DNA of 64,000 nt, taken from Lyophyllum atratum (taxonomy: Eukaryota; Basidiomycota; Agaricomycetes; Agaricales; Lyophyllaceae). Each line of letters begins with the position of its first letter. Position 1 is the stretch's first letter. The notes below the pieces were generated by a model. It made no database searches and was not told where the DNA came from. It worked only from the letters and a program-made list of their open reading frames with translations. Location of the stretch: assembly GCA_014905825.1 (NCBI GenBank), contig JACGCN010000004.1, forward strand, positions 496,001 to 560,000, in the 5' to 3' direction. A program made the translations under genes and the position numbers. This document shows positions 22,793-38,830 of this stretch, one piece after another.

Positions 22793-23593
22793 TCACGCTG
22801 CTGGTGGATCCGGCGCGACAAGCATGAATGTGCCTGCGATCGGCGATCCGAGTCCCGTCGCTGCAGCAAAAGAGCTAATGTTGAACAGCTGAACGGGCGT
22901 AGTCGGCGTTACAAGTGTCTGGCTATTGAATCCTGCGGGTTGCCTGAAAAGGAGGAAGATGTACCTTCGATGCAGGAACATTAGTGTCAAACACTGGTCA
23001 CGCAGGATAGTAAGTACCGATGAGCATCGGAACCGGCGGGTGGATTCGGCTGACGGAAGGGTGAGATCGCAGCCGTTGTGTTAACAAGAGGGTGTATGAG
23101 AGCGGAGGGGTTGCGTGCAACGAAATTAGGCGCTAGTAGATGTCGAATTTGGGCACTGGTGGGCGCTTGGGGCGTCGGTGCGTCGGGATCAACGGTTGCA
23201 ATAACGAACGGGCCAGGGCCTGCGTCGCCTACAAGGGTGAACGATGGAGGGCCTGCCGTAGCTGGAGGATGAAAAGTGATGCACGTAAAACATAGCCTAA
23301 TGATTCGAATGTAGGACTACGAACAATTTCGTGGGAGCTGGATGCCAGCGTGGAGGGTAATGGATCCGCCTGTGGGTTGAGGCAAGGCGACCTCGAGAAG
23401 GAAACGAGGGTTGAAAGTGATGCTTAGGTCGGAGGGTATCTGTACCGCACGAATCAGTTGCATGTGGGGAAGTAGTGAGAGAAAATGAACTCACGTCGGC
23501 AGCTTCAAACGCCCTTCTGACGGCGCTGAGGCTGGTGTCTTGACTAGCGGCAAGCCCTACCAGAGAAAGTGATAAAATGTGTGAGAAAAGCAT
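22793..23593 (-). CDS. secreted PEBP-family protein
   Basis: Phosphatidylethanolamine-binding-protein-like fold. The start MLFSHILSLSLVGLAASQ is a signal peptide. At least four exons join: TSLSAVRRAFEAADIPSDL, then ITFNPRFLLEVALPQPTGGS, GDAGPGPFVIATVDPDAPTP containing the DPDxP anion-site motif, and SDAHRYIFLLFRQP containing the HRY motif of the family. The protein ends FMLVAPDPPAA. Secreted fungal PEBP proteins may bind lipids or inhibit carboxypeptidases; the actual ligand cannot be told. A decayed copy of its C-terminus lies just upstream (23918-24019), so there was a tandem duplication. Confidence 0.82.
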
Positions 23594-23917
23594 TGCGAAA
23601 CGCTGGGGTACAGGAAGTGTTACAATACTGCCTTTATACGCTACACCTCCCCGGTTACAACACGGGCCGTATGCGTTCAGACGTCATAGGCTGGGTAAAA
23701 TTACACGATGTTCGCACAGATGCCTTGGCACTTGTGGTGGTGGTATAAATCCGAAGTTATCCATGCGAAATGGATGTTTGCGCGTGTGAGCAAATAGGAG
23801 TTCCGCTGCGTGCGAGATATAGAAATTTCCACGCTACACAGAGTGATGCGAAGCAGACAACTGAATGTTCAATCTTCGGTAGTAAGAATATAGTAGGTAT
23901 ATTCGCTGTATTTGCAA
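23594..23917. other. upstream region of the PEBP gene
   Basis: About 320 bases between the start of the PEBP gene and the fragment of its duplicate. A small plus-strand frame here has no recognisable content. Presumably promoter; no clear TATA box was picked out. Confidence 0.4.
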
Positions 23918-24019
23918 CTAGAGTGCGGGCGGCGCGACCAACATGAAAGTTCCAGCGATGGGTGAACCTAGTCCAGTCGCAGCAGCAAAGGTGCTCAGAT
24001 TAAATAGTTGAACGGGAGT
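23918..24019 (-). pseudogene. C-terminal fragment of a duplicated PEBP gene
   Basis: Thirty-odd codons read TPVQLFNLSTFAAATGLGSP and then IAGTFMLVAPPAL, nearly the same as the end of the intact gene at 22793-23593. Nothing upstream of TPVQ can be matched, so only the last part of a tandem copy survives. Confidence 0.75.
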
Positions 24020-24368
24020 GTCACGATGTCAGATAATTCTCCTTGTCCTTGTGAAGTGCGAGTCGTTCGAAGCAAGATGGCAAGTACACAGGTTGCCCAG
24101 AATCCGTGTCAGGGTTGCGCGAGTCAGTCGGGCATCGTTCTCGAGAATTTCGTGGTGTCCATGAGCCAGGAACTTTCTGAAAGCAAAAACATCTGCGCCC
24201 AGAAGAGAGTAACAGAGGTACAAGGTCATGGAGAAGGATTGCGCATGACAATAACATGCGATTCGGACAGTTGTGAATGAATCAAAATATCGATGGTGCA
24301 AATTTGGTCAAACAACACGCCCACCGGTACCGGTACCCTCGGGCCGATGGTTCGCTCCTCCCCCATTC
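24020..24368. other. intergenic stretch
   Basis: About 350 bases upstream of the CoA-transferase gene. Open frames on both strands have no recognisable content. A GGTACCGGTACC palindrome lies near 24326. No gene called. Confidence 0.4.
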
Positions 24369-26257
24369 ATGGCCTCGCTCTCTGCAGCGAAGCAGGCTAT
24401 CAAAGATATATGGCTGTCGCTTGCACTGCCCGAGGCAGAAATTGCGCGACTTAAGCTCAGCGGCTCCCCAGGCACCGCGATAAACTCATCCTTTAAGCTG
24501 GGCGTGGCGGCTCAGGTATGATGATCTGTGATTTCTGGCGTGTTCTGTAGATCTACACGATGGTTTAGGCATCCATTGGACTAGCAGGCCTTTCTTCGGC
24601 ATATTTCCATGCTCTTAGGACTGGTGTCGAGCAGGACGTGGCTGTCGACGCTAGGCACGCCACCATTCAGTTCCGTAAGTTTGGGGGTTTCGTTTGCGCC
24701 ATGCGAGGACTAGTATTCATTCCGGAATAAGACAGCGAGGCCTGGTATACTGTTGATGGGAGGTTACCAGATGGTGGATTATGGGATGACATAGCGGGTC
24801 TGTACAGGACGAAGGGTGATGGCTTCGTCAGGATACACACCAACTTTCCTCAGTCCGTGCTTCAAGTTCGCCGTCCCATCTATGTTTCTGATCTCAGGCT
24901 TGATAGTCACCGCAGCGGCATTCTAAGTATCCTCAATATTCCGGACTCTCCGGCCTTGACCCGGGAGGATGTTTCCAAGGCTCTGTTGAATTGGGATGCC
25001 ATCGACTTCGAGACCGAAGCTGCGTCAAAGGGTATGTGTGCAACGGCTTTGCGATCATTCGAAGAGTGGGACGCCCATCCTCACGCAAAAGCTTTGCTTG
25101 GGACTCCACCCGTGACACTGGTTAAGATTGGAGATGCCCCAAAGCGACAGATTGCGCAAGACGTATCGCGTCCATTGGAGGGTATACGAGTCCTTGATCT
25201 TAGTCGCGTCCTTGCAGGACCTATTGCTGGGAGAACCCTTGCAGGTAATGTCCTCGGGCTTTCGAATGTCCTTTGAGACTCAACTGTGTCTTTTGCAGCG
25301 CAAGGAGCGGATGTTTTGCTAGTTTCATCTCCCAAACTTCCAGCATTGCCATTGCTAGACATCGAGACATCCCTAGGAAAGCGCACGACGCAGCTCGACC
25401 TTACGCTCGCTGCGGATAGGGACGTGCTGACACACGTTGCTAAGGAAGCTGATGTGTTTTTGCAAGCATATCGCCCAAGGGGTCTTGAACAGAAGGGATT
25501 TGGTCCGCAGCGACTTGCAACCCTGCGTCCGGGGATAGTCTGTGCAAATCTGACGGCATGGGGTTGGCAGGGACCTTGGAGAGAGCGCAAAGGGGTGACG
25601 AAGTTCCATCTAAGCACCAGATACGACGGAACTGACCTGCCGCTAGTTTGACTCACTAGTGCAGACGGCCACCGGGTTCAATGTCGCTGAAGGTGAGGCA
25701 TACCGTGAATATGATAGTCAGGGCAAGGTTGGTTATGTCCTCATTATACTTGAGAAGGACTTCTTCCCAATCGCGGTCCATTAGGAGGATAACGTAAGTC
25801 CTAGAGCCCTTCCAATGCAGGCTTTGGACCACGCTGCCGCGTATTTCCTCGCATTTGGAATCAACGCCGCTCTGTGCAGAACTGTCACGGTATGCTGATA
25901 CCCCAAATCCTTCGTACACAGCTGAAGCATCGTGTGTGAGACTAGGAAGGAGGATCTTGGGAGGTCCAGGTCTCACTCGCTGCGGTAGGGCAGTGGATTC
26001 GTTCCTTGGGTCGTCTAAGTCCTGCAGATGGTTTCGGTGGTCGTCCATTCCCACCTCGAACGTTCCCTCCTCACCCAGAGATTGTGAACTTATCAATACC
26101 CTGGCAGCAATCGACCGCGAATGGCAGGCACCGAGAAATGACTGCAATCAAGCAAGCCGCTTTGCTATCGAAGACTCCGGCCAGGGAGGGACCAAGCAGC
26201 GAAGCACCCATGGCTCTGTATGTACATACACCGACATGGTTGGCTCGAAATTTGTAG
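24369..26257 (+). CDS. CoA-transferase family III (CaiB/BaiF, alpha-methylacyl-CoA racemase-like)
   Basis: The family moves CoA between acyl groups or racemises 2-methylacyl-CoAs. The chosen ATG begins MASLSAAKQAIKDIWLSL; upstream frames lack conserved sequence. About eight exons read AVDARHATIQF, HSEAWYTVDGRLPDGGLWDD, HHRSGILSILNIPDSP, then the core IRVLDLSRVLAGPIAGRTLA, GADVLLVSSPKLP, the VFLQAYRPRGLEQKGFG segment, FDSLVQTATGFN, ALPMQALDHAA (characteristic of fungal members) and a C-terminal WEVQVSLAAVGQWIRSLGR, finishing MALYVHTPTWLARNL. Two extra introns near 25600 and 25720 must be spliced to avoid stops; both have good borders. It lies 139 bases upstream of ETF-beta on the same strand, fitting a role in acyl-CoA oxidation. 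Confidence 0.85.
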
Positions 26258-26396
26258 AATATAGCCTTGACAGTAGTCCGAATGAGTTCAGATGTCGTGT
26301 TGTCGAGTTCCGCGGAGATGCCGTCATGTGAAAGTGCGAAATTGAAGAATCCACTCCCGAGCTCCGATCTTTCCTGTCTCTTCGACCCAAACACCG

Positions 26397-27486
26397 ATGA
26401 GGCCCTCTGCAATTCGTCTGCTCAACATTCTAGTCCCTGTAAAACGGTGCGCATCTTGCAGAGACTATCTTGTTGCGCGTGTGCTGAGCAAGAACGCGTA
26501 GGGCTGTTGACTATGCTGTCAAGATCCGCGTTAACCCCCAACAGACCGGTATTGACCTCAATGTAAAGCATTCAATGGTGTGTTCTCAACTATGCATGTT
26601 ACGACAAGGAGAATAACCTCCAGGCCTCCAGAACCCTTTCGATGAAATTGGTTCGTCACCAACTATAGTCTTGTTTTCTCAATTCTGCTCACTACCATTA
26701 TATATTTATAGCGGTGGAAGAGGCCGTTCGCCTACGAGAGCGCATGAAGGACGCCGTAAAGTCAATAAAGGCAGTGACAATTGGCCCTCCCAAGTCTATC
26801 GAAACGCTCCGGACGGCCCTCGCCATGGGCGCCGACTCGAGTATCCACGTTGAAATCCCAGAGTCAACACCCTCACCCGAGCCCCTCGCCGTCGCAAAGA
26901 TACTGCAGGAGATTATCAAACGCCAGAAGGACGGTGTCGACATTGTCATTCTCGGCAAGCAGTCCATCGATGACGACCTTGGCATGACTGGCCAGATGCT
27001 CGCGGGCTTGTTGGGCTGGGGCCAAGCGACGTTTGCGAGCAAGATTGAGATTGACGTGGAGAAGAAGGAGGCGATAGTGGTGCGTGAGATTGACGGTGGA
27101 GGAGAGGAGATTAGGTGTCGGTTGCCGTTAATTATTACGACGGACTTGCGGTGAGTAATACTTTCGACGGTGTTAGTTGCAAGGCTGACGGTCGCTCACC
27201 TTGCTTTCTGCAGACTAAATGGTGTGTGCTGTCTTTACACCCTCCTCTCTTGCCGTGTGCTGATCATTCCGTCCCAGAGCCCCGATACGCTTCTCTGCCT
27301 AACATTATGAAGGCCAAGAAGAAGCCAGTGGAGAAACTGACACCCGCTGACCTAGGGATCGACTACACTCCCCGGTTCGAAACATTGAAGGTGACTGAGC
27401 CTCCGGTAAGAGTTGGAGGAGGCAAGGTGCAGAATGTAGATGAGCTCGTTGCAAAACTAAAGGAGGCCGGCATCACAGCTGCATAG
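26397..27486 (+). CDS. electron transfer flavoprotein, beta subunit
   Basis: ETF-beta with ETF-alpha accepts electrons from mitochondrial acyl-CoA dehydrogenases and passes them to ETF-ubiquinone oxidoreductase. About six exons from the ATG at 26397 give a protein of roughly the usual 260 residues. Landmarks: IRLLNILVPVKRAVDYAVKI at the N-terminus, NPFDEIAVEEAVRLRE, ALAMGADSSIHVE, DIVILGKQSIDDDLGMTGQM followed by LAGLLGWGQATFAS (AMP/recognition-loop region), LPLIITTDLRLNEPRYASLP and NIMKAKKKPVEK, ending ELVAKLKEAGITAA. All are standard for eukaryotic ETFB. Closely follows the CoA-transferase gene. Confidence 0.92.
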
Positions 27487-27824
27487 AACATGTCTACTAT
27501 GCAATATCATACCCTTTACAAGCACCTTGTCAATACTTAGATGTGGGTCGAAATGAGACTGGATTGTATTGTATTTCCTAAGTCCATTCTAGTTTTGAAT
27601 TATTTTATCTACTACTACAGCACGGTCAAGAGACGAAGTTATGATGGAATACCTGAGAGGTGGGGGTACGCACAGCAGATGGATGTAACAAGACTACGGG
27701 AGGGAACAAAGGAAATAGGAGATGAGGTCATTAAAATAGTCGGGAATGAGTGCGGGGGAAGCAAAACGAAAGTACAGAATTGTATCGTCGAAGCAACAAG
27801 AAAGGATACGTCAACGGTCGGCCG

Positions 27825-30800
27825 CTACGTATCAGTTGACCCATCGACAGAGACGCCCTAAAGGTGAGGTTAGTGTTTCATGTATAGAGGAAGAGATGAG
27901 TAGATCGTACCGTTGACCGACAAGCGGGACAGTTGTTTCGGCCTGTCTCCAACCACTTGTCCACACAATTCTGGTGGAACGCATGGCGACACTTCATCAC
28001 GCGGATGTCATCCTCCGGTTGATAGTCGTCCAAGCATATGAGACACTAGCAACAAAAGTTATTATCATGAGACGAAAAAGAATGGGGCACGGCGTACCCT
28101 TTCCGTGCAGTTGGACGAGATCTTTTCTTCCCTTTCGTACTGCTCTAGTTGCGTCGACTTGATAGTCTCAAGTCCGGACTTTTCAATATCCTCTTTGGTG
28201 ACAGTCGGCGGCTTTGCGTGGCCTAGAAGGTCTGCTAGTTCCCTATTGAATGATAGAGTTAGCTTAGTATTGAGCCATGAAAACGATGAACGTACAAAAG
28301 GGCTTCAAGGGACGCAAGCGTGTCCGGTCCTCCATTGAGGATGCTATGATTTGGCGGGTAATACCCTGTAAATGAAGTCAGCCAATGATTTGAGAGAAAC
28401 GTACAGTCCGATACTCACCTCCAATGACATAGATCAAGAACGTCCTGGATCCCGGACCATTTGGCGGCGTGGCATTGCGGTTCCTCCGTCCAGGACGCAA
28501 GTTCCGGATCGCCTCGGCAGCTCGCGAGTGCCATCCTCGCCCCCGACCCCCGCGAGTCCGTGGCTGGCCCATGCCGGCGGCGTCACCTTCGAGAGGAGTC
28601 TCTGGGACGTCATCGGCGCCTTCCATGTCCTCGTCCGTAGGGGGCCGCAGGTTCCAATTGGTGTTGACCGACTGTACACCGACGACAATAACAGGTACGA
28701 CGGTGTATGTGCGCGGCTGGGATGGCGGGGGCTGGGGCGACGGTGCTTCGGCACGAGCAAAGGGAAGCTCCGAGAGCGTAGGATCCATCGCAGAGATAGA
28801 GGGAGATGAGGGCGCAGATGAGGGGGTGGCTGTAGTAGGTATTGGGCCTGGCGTGAATGATGGAGCTGCTGCGGGAATGCCTTGTGTAGGAGGTATGGCG
28901 ATCGGTGGGAAGCGGTACAGCCTCCACCAGTTGATTCGTCCCTGTGCGTCGACTTCTGGTGTTGAGCCCTGTGTAGCCCTTGTATCTGCACTTGCGGCTG
29001 CCGGGACAGTTGTGCCTGGTGTCCTGCGGTCCTCGGTGCCTTCACCACGTTGGTGCTCATGAGGGACATGCGAGGGGCCGGCTTCGGGCGAGTATGCCGG
29101 AACGTCTGTATCGCCTGTTTCAGGCTCTTCTTCCTGCGCATCCTCAAATTCGGAATCGGAATCCGACATGTCATCCAGTGGTGGGGGCATCTCGTCTTCA
29201 TCGTCATCGTCAACTTCAGCATCATCATCTTCCCCACTTGGCGCTGCAAAGCCCCTTCGTGCACCCACAGCACTAGTCTCCGGTTCGGCAGGAGCTGGCG
29301 CGTCCGCTGGCGGTCCGTTGGTGCTGGTCAGTGCAACTCGCAAATCCGTCTGCAGGTCGAGCAGGAACCGCTCGAAGCTGCCCTCTGCAGGCAACGCCCC
29401 ACTCGGTCGCCCGCCCGGACCGCCTTCTACATACTCGCCCTCCCCATTGATTGCGTCAGGCATGGTCCCAGGGGCTGTCGAAGGTGCAGCAGCGGACTCG
29501 CCGGCGAGGCCGAGTCCGAGATTGAAGGCGCGGGCCATCTGACCAAAGAGGTGCTCGCGTGGGTCGCCTGAGACTGGAGCGGTGGGGAGGTCTGTTTCAG
29601 AGGCTGAGGCTGATGGTGTGGTGGAAGGGGGCGGGGCGGGACGCAGGCCGAGACGCTCGCGGATGCTGCCCCAAGCTTGGCGTAGACGTTCGGCGCGGGA
29701 TGCGTCGAGTCCGAGTCCGAGACCGGCGGTGGGTGTGGGCGATGTTGGACGTGAGGTTGTGGGTTCGGAGGGGCCAGAAGGCCCTGAGGTGGTGGTGGTT
29801 TCGGCGTTGTAAGGGGGTGGACCGAGACTGGAGGGGAGGAGGAGGGGTTGAGAGGTGCCGGTCAGCAGGGACGCTGCAGTGGCGGCTGCCGCGACGCTGT
29901 GTGGCTATCAATTAGATGTATGATAAGAATAAAATGTGAGACGTACCTGAGAAGCGTTCCCAGGACATCGATGCTTCCGGACGATATTGTGCCCGACGGA
30001 GCCTCATTCGACGGGGGCGTTTGGGCGGGTAGGCTTGGGTTGGGCAGATCACTCCGTGAGGCGGTATGCGGCTGAGCGGAATCAAGCTGGGGGCCCTCGG
30101 ATGTTGGTGTGGCGTCAAGGGTGGTGGAAGTTTGATTATTGGAGGGCGGGAGAGTGCCGAGAGTGGATGGAGGGCGCGAGCCAGCCATACTGGCGGGTCG
30201 GGATGAAAGGAGGGTAGAGAGGCGGTTGCGTGCTGTTGGAGGCGTCGATGACGAACGGGGTGTAGGATCGGAGACTTCGGGTGGGGGTGCAGAGGGAGCG
30301 GATGGACGTGGAACGTCGGTTGTATGTACAACCCCCTGAACGACGACGAGCGTGCCAGGAGGTGGGAATTGGTGGGCAGGAGGTTGCTGCGCAGGCGGCA
30401 CCGGGCTGCCTGCGGATGCTTCCTGGACATTTTCCAATTGGGGTTCTGGTAGTGCGCTGTCCAGCGGGGGGTCTGTATTGTTAGCGACCTCGTCTTGATC
30501 CTCTTGTTCAGGAGGCGCTGGAGTTTGTGTGGCGCCTGTTGAATTATCTGCCCGGTCGAGATCCAGAATGGTGCTCTCTGATACGTCCGCGGTTGTTTCT
30601 GCGGGTATTGGAGATGAGGAACTTGACGGGAGATCGCTGTTGTCAGCGGATTGCTCAGCAGAGGGCGTTTCGGGGTCGCGTTCTACCTCCTTGCCCTTTT
30701 CGCTGGTGGGCGATGGAGGGGCGGTAGACGAGCCTGCGGTCTGCGACGACTCTGCAGGGGTCTGAAGCTCCGGTGGTGCCTTTGACCACCGACGGGAGTG

Positions 30801-31016
30801 GCGCCATGATTTCCGCGAGCCACCTGTGGGGCTATCTACGCGCACGGACGGCTTGACGAGATTGAGGATGCTCTTCCGCACGGATTCGCGGCGAGAGCGG
30901 TGTGGTGGTGAGATGAGAGGAGGTTCTGGGTCCTGCTCTGGGGGAGGAAGGCTGGGATCTGTGAGGGACGAGGACGGCAAGGCAGTGCGGCGTTGGCGCG
31001 AAGTGTTCTGGCCCAT
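27825..31016 (-). CDS. large RING-H2 protein, probable E3 ubiquitin ligase with N-myristoylation-like start
   Basis: From the ATG at 31016 the protein begins MGQNTSRQRR, a good N-myristoylation consensus (Gly2, Ser6 with basic residues after). A long low-complexity Pro/Ser/Thr/Glu-rich region of about 800 residues follows, with an acidic stretch (EDDDAEVDDDDEDE). Introns at about 29894-29945, 28378-28431 and three later ones lead to YPPNHSILNGGPDTLASLEA, KSTQLEQYEREGKIS and the RING-H2 domain CLICLDDYQPEDDIRV, KCRHAFHQNCVDKWL, NNCPACRST (Cx2C...CxHx2-3Hx2C...Cx2C). The last exon ends GVSVDGSTDT, stop at 27825-27827. RING-H2 domains recruit E2 enzymes; myristoylation would place the ligase on membranes. 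Targets are unknown. It is divergently arranged with dihydrolipoamide dehydrogenase (242 bases between ATGs). Confidence 0.82.
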
Positions 31017-31258
31017 TGTTTCGCTGTAAGTTAATGCAGGAAGAGGGATTGTTGTTGTACAATGCTGTGCTCGCTGAACAAAGCTGGTGGTGGTCGCTGT
31101 GCGCTGTTGGTCGTCTAGCGCTAGTCGTCGTTCGGGTTTGAGGAGCAGAACGTCGTTGCCGATGAGTAAGGGCGTGATGTCACTCGGTCACGCACTTCCG
31201 AATCCCAATTTCGCAAGTTGTCACTGTCATCATCCGTCTCTATCCGTCTTTTTTCGAC

Positions 31259-33236
<1,978 letters not shown>

Positions 33237-33604
33237 TGCTGACATTTCGAACGAAGGCTGGCATAGCAGCTGGTATTAGATTTACCCCACCTACATAGAT
33301 CATATAATCTTATTCCCCTACCACTGCTCATCTCTTGAAGTTTGTCGTTGACCAGCTCAGTGAATAGTACATAGCTTTATTTTCTTCCGAATCCGGTCAC
33401 AGACTGTCAGCCAGCATTCCCAACACTATATCACTGGAAACAATGAATGATAACTGCCATAAGAAATATTGAACGATTATTCCAGGGTTTCAATATTCTT
33501 TGAGTATTCCATGAGCAATGGAATATCTTTTCAATAATCTTCGCATTTTTCCCCAAGAAGATGGATGTTCACATCCAGTGTATCCGTCGACGACATGTAG
33601 TTAT
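33237..33604. other. intergenic stretch between convergent genes
   Basis: About 370 bases holding the 3' ends of dihydrolipoamide dehydrogenase and the FIST gene. A/T-rich with short imperfect repeats of CAATATTCTTTGAGTATTCC-like words near 33450-33530. No gene seen. Confidence 0.45.
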
Positions 33605-35071
33605 TCAAACAGACCATTCCAGCGAAGCTACACTGCCGGGGACCGTGCATGTCCATACCTTCTCCTGTGGCCGACTCAGCAGGAAGCCATTCTCGCTTGC
33701 CGCAACAAACGTGTCTTGCAGCGTTTGCACCTCTCCCATTTCATCGTCCACAGCATCCAGAGAAGTCTCAGTGCATGTCAAGAACCTCATAGCACTGGCG
33801 ATGTCCGGGCGCTTCGTCGCAGGGACTTCGATCTTTGCGGATTTGGGGCGGTGGAAGAACTGTAAAGACGGCGATAATCAGTCGGAGGTGTAGACGTGAT
33901 TGGAGGGAAGCATACCATGACTTCTGTGCCTTCGGCGGGCGCGTTCTGGGACGCGAGCGAGATGTTGCCCCGGGATGGGTCTCCCGCGGTGATGCTGTAC
34001 ATCTGAAACGGCTGTGCAGCGCGTTAAGCTAAAAGCAAAGAAATAGGGAAGAGGTGGTGGTACCTTATGGTCTCGGATTGTAGCGAGGAGGAAAGTCTCG
34101 TCGTCTTTGAAGGAGCCGGAAGCGTCCATGTCCATGCCGTTTTTGCGGATGGTGTCGAGGAGAAGTTGGGTGGGGTTGTCGTTGTTGAGGGTGTTGATCA
34201 TGTTGCCTTCGCAGCTGTAGGGCGGTCCGGGTTAGTGGGTGGAGGATTGGAAGGGGGGGATATGGACCTTGTGACTCTCATGATTCCGGAGAGCGGGGTG
34301 ACGCCCGTGAACTCGGTTTGCACGGTTGCGTGGGGGGGATGGGTTAGGGCGAGACCTACGGCGCCGGAATCGTAGATGTGGTTGTTGTGGAAGAGGGTGA
34401 CGGGGCGGCCGGTGACGAAGGGTGTCGAGGCGGCGATGAGACCGAGCTGCGAGAAAAAGTTGGCGAGTTTGTACGAGGCAAGGATCGTAGTCACCCACCC
34501 TTGTCGCATGCGGAAACGCGGCGAGTGAGTTTGCGAGGCCTTCCGGGGCGCGGTCGGTCAGATATAGGACCTCATTCACATCCTGTGGGCTATACGGGAG
34601 TCAGTGGGTGAAGCACGTCGATCATGATGGCGGGACCGACTTTAGCCCTTGTAGTCCGGGTGGTAGGGGGGTGCCTCCTGCATTCCTGTCCCAGACTTCT
34701 GCCCAGCTAAAGTCGCCTTCCGGTGGGGTAAGAGCCTCGTCGTCCTTGTCCTTGTTCCGGAACGCGTGCCAGCGGCCGACTTGGGGCGCGGCGCGGCCGG
34801 GGAGAGTGGATCGAAATGGGACGGCGGAGGAGGGGGGGAAGAGGGCGAGGGAACAGGCGATGTGGGGCGGACCGGGGAGGGGGGCGGAGAGGCAGCCGAG
34901 GGTGGTAAGGGAGAAGGTGGTCAGGCGGGTGACGAGGTTGGAGAGGTGCAAGGGGGCGATGTTGGATGAGAGCGTGAAGAGGAGGGTGTGGTCGGTGTAG
35001 GAGGTGGAGAGATGGGTGAGGTGGGCGAGGAGCGCGGTGGGAGAGCGCGTGAGCAGCGTGCGGGTCTGCAT
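33605..35071 (-). CDS. FIST-domain protein
   Basis: FIST (F-box and intracellular signal transduction) proteins are predicted ligand sensors; bacterial homologues accompany signalling domains. Six or so exons from the ATG at 35071: a putative targeting start TRTLLTRSPTALLAHLTHL, VSNIAPLHLSNL-like N-domain sequence, then VLYLTDRAPEGLANSLAAFP, LGLIAASTPFVTGRPVTLFH and IYDSGAVGLAL, which are diagnostic of fungal FIST/FIST_C proteins, CEGNMINTLNNDNPTQLLLD and finally FFHRPKSAKIEVPATKRPD with the end VWTCTVPGSVASLEWSV. No lesion. Its ATG is only 40 bases from that of the divergent gene at 35112. Confidence 0.78.
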
Positions 35072-35111
35072 CAGGAGCGGTGACGCGTGACACGTCCTTC
35101 AGCGTACCACC

Positions 35112-35631
35112 ATGTCCACGCACGACGACTACCCGTCCATGCTATGGGTCACGTATGTCCTATACTCTATTGAAGCTCTCACTGCTGATCACCCTACAGC
35201 ATCCCCCCGATATTCCTACTCTCCGCTTACTTTGTTCGCAAGTGGTACCTAGCACGGCAACTCAGGTTGTACGGCATAGGCAAAGGCGGTATGTATTCCC
35301 TACCGCTAAACTAAAGCTAACACTCAATGCTCATGACCGCGCAGCTCCGGGCTTCCAGACGAACGTGCGGCGTGTCCGCGTCACCCCCGAAATTGCAGCG
35401 CGAATACGTCGCGGCGAGAACGTGAGCCCAGAGGAGATTGCGAGGGCAGCTGCGCAGGCAGAGGAAGACGAGGCCCGCGGGACGACTCCGCCGCCACGGG
35501 TGAATAGTCTTGCTGGGCGGGGGGTGCTGGAAGAGAGACAGCTGGAGGAGAAGGATTCAGATTCTGCCAATGAATGGTTGCCTGAATCCATTACAGGTCC
35601 GAAAAAGAGGAGCAAGGGCAAGAAGAGATAG
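35112..35631 (+). CDS. small single-pass membrane protein with charged C-terminus, unknown function
   Basis: Three exons give about 140 residues. The short N-terminus (MSTHDDYPSMLWV) runs into one membrane helix (IPPIFLLSAYFVRKWYLAR). The next exon reads APGFQTNVRRVRVTPEIAAR and RRGENVSPEEIARAAAQAEE, a conserved-looking basic/helical block, and the protein ends in a Lys/Arg tail (GPKKRSKGKKR). I recall similar hypothetical proteins in other basidiomycetes but no named domain; a helix like this can resemble a CUE-type segment, but that is not supported here. It shares a very short divergent promoter with the FIST gene and ends 95 bases before Prp43. Confidence 0.62.
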
Positions 35632-35726
35632 TACTTGCTTACGAGAGTAATATATCACGTGATACGCCCAGTTTTTACTGGAGTCAAGTCCCCGGTCCCT
35701 TCTTGTCCTCTTACTCCCTGCAAAAC

Positions 35727-38541
<2,815 letters not shown>

Positions 38542-38830
38542 AGGGGTCGTCGTTTGGTCTGGTTTGGTGTATGTAGATGTTAAGTTAGAATGATGTGGTT
38601 GTATTTCAAGGGTTCAATGTAGACCATTTTGATTTTCCTTTGGTTATGATCTAGTTAGTTTTTTCTCGGGGGTGTACAATAGCAGTCTGAACACATGTAT
38701 GGCTTATTTCTCCTCTTCGCCCTGATATGATTGTTTCAAAAGGTGGGTATTCGCCATTTTCCCATTCCTCGGGCTGTATTCCACACCCTGTGGGAAGAAT
38801 CTGTGCTATACTGACCTGCTCAAGTGCCTG

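Noticed and set aside
28469..29571. Long plus-strand frames opposite the RING-H2 gene
   Set aside because: They are reverse-strand shadows of its Pro/Ser-rich, G/C-rich coding sequence and contain no recognisable protein.
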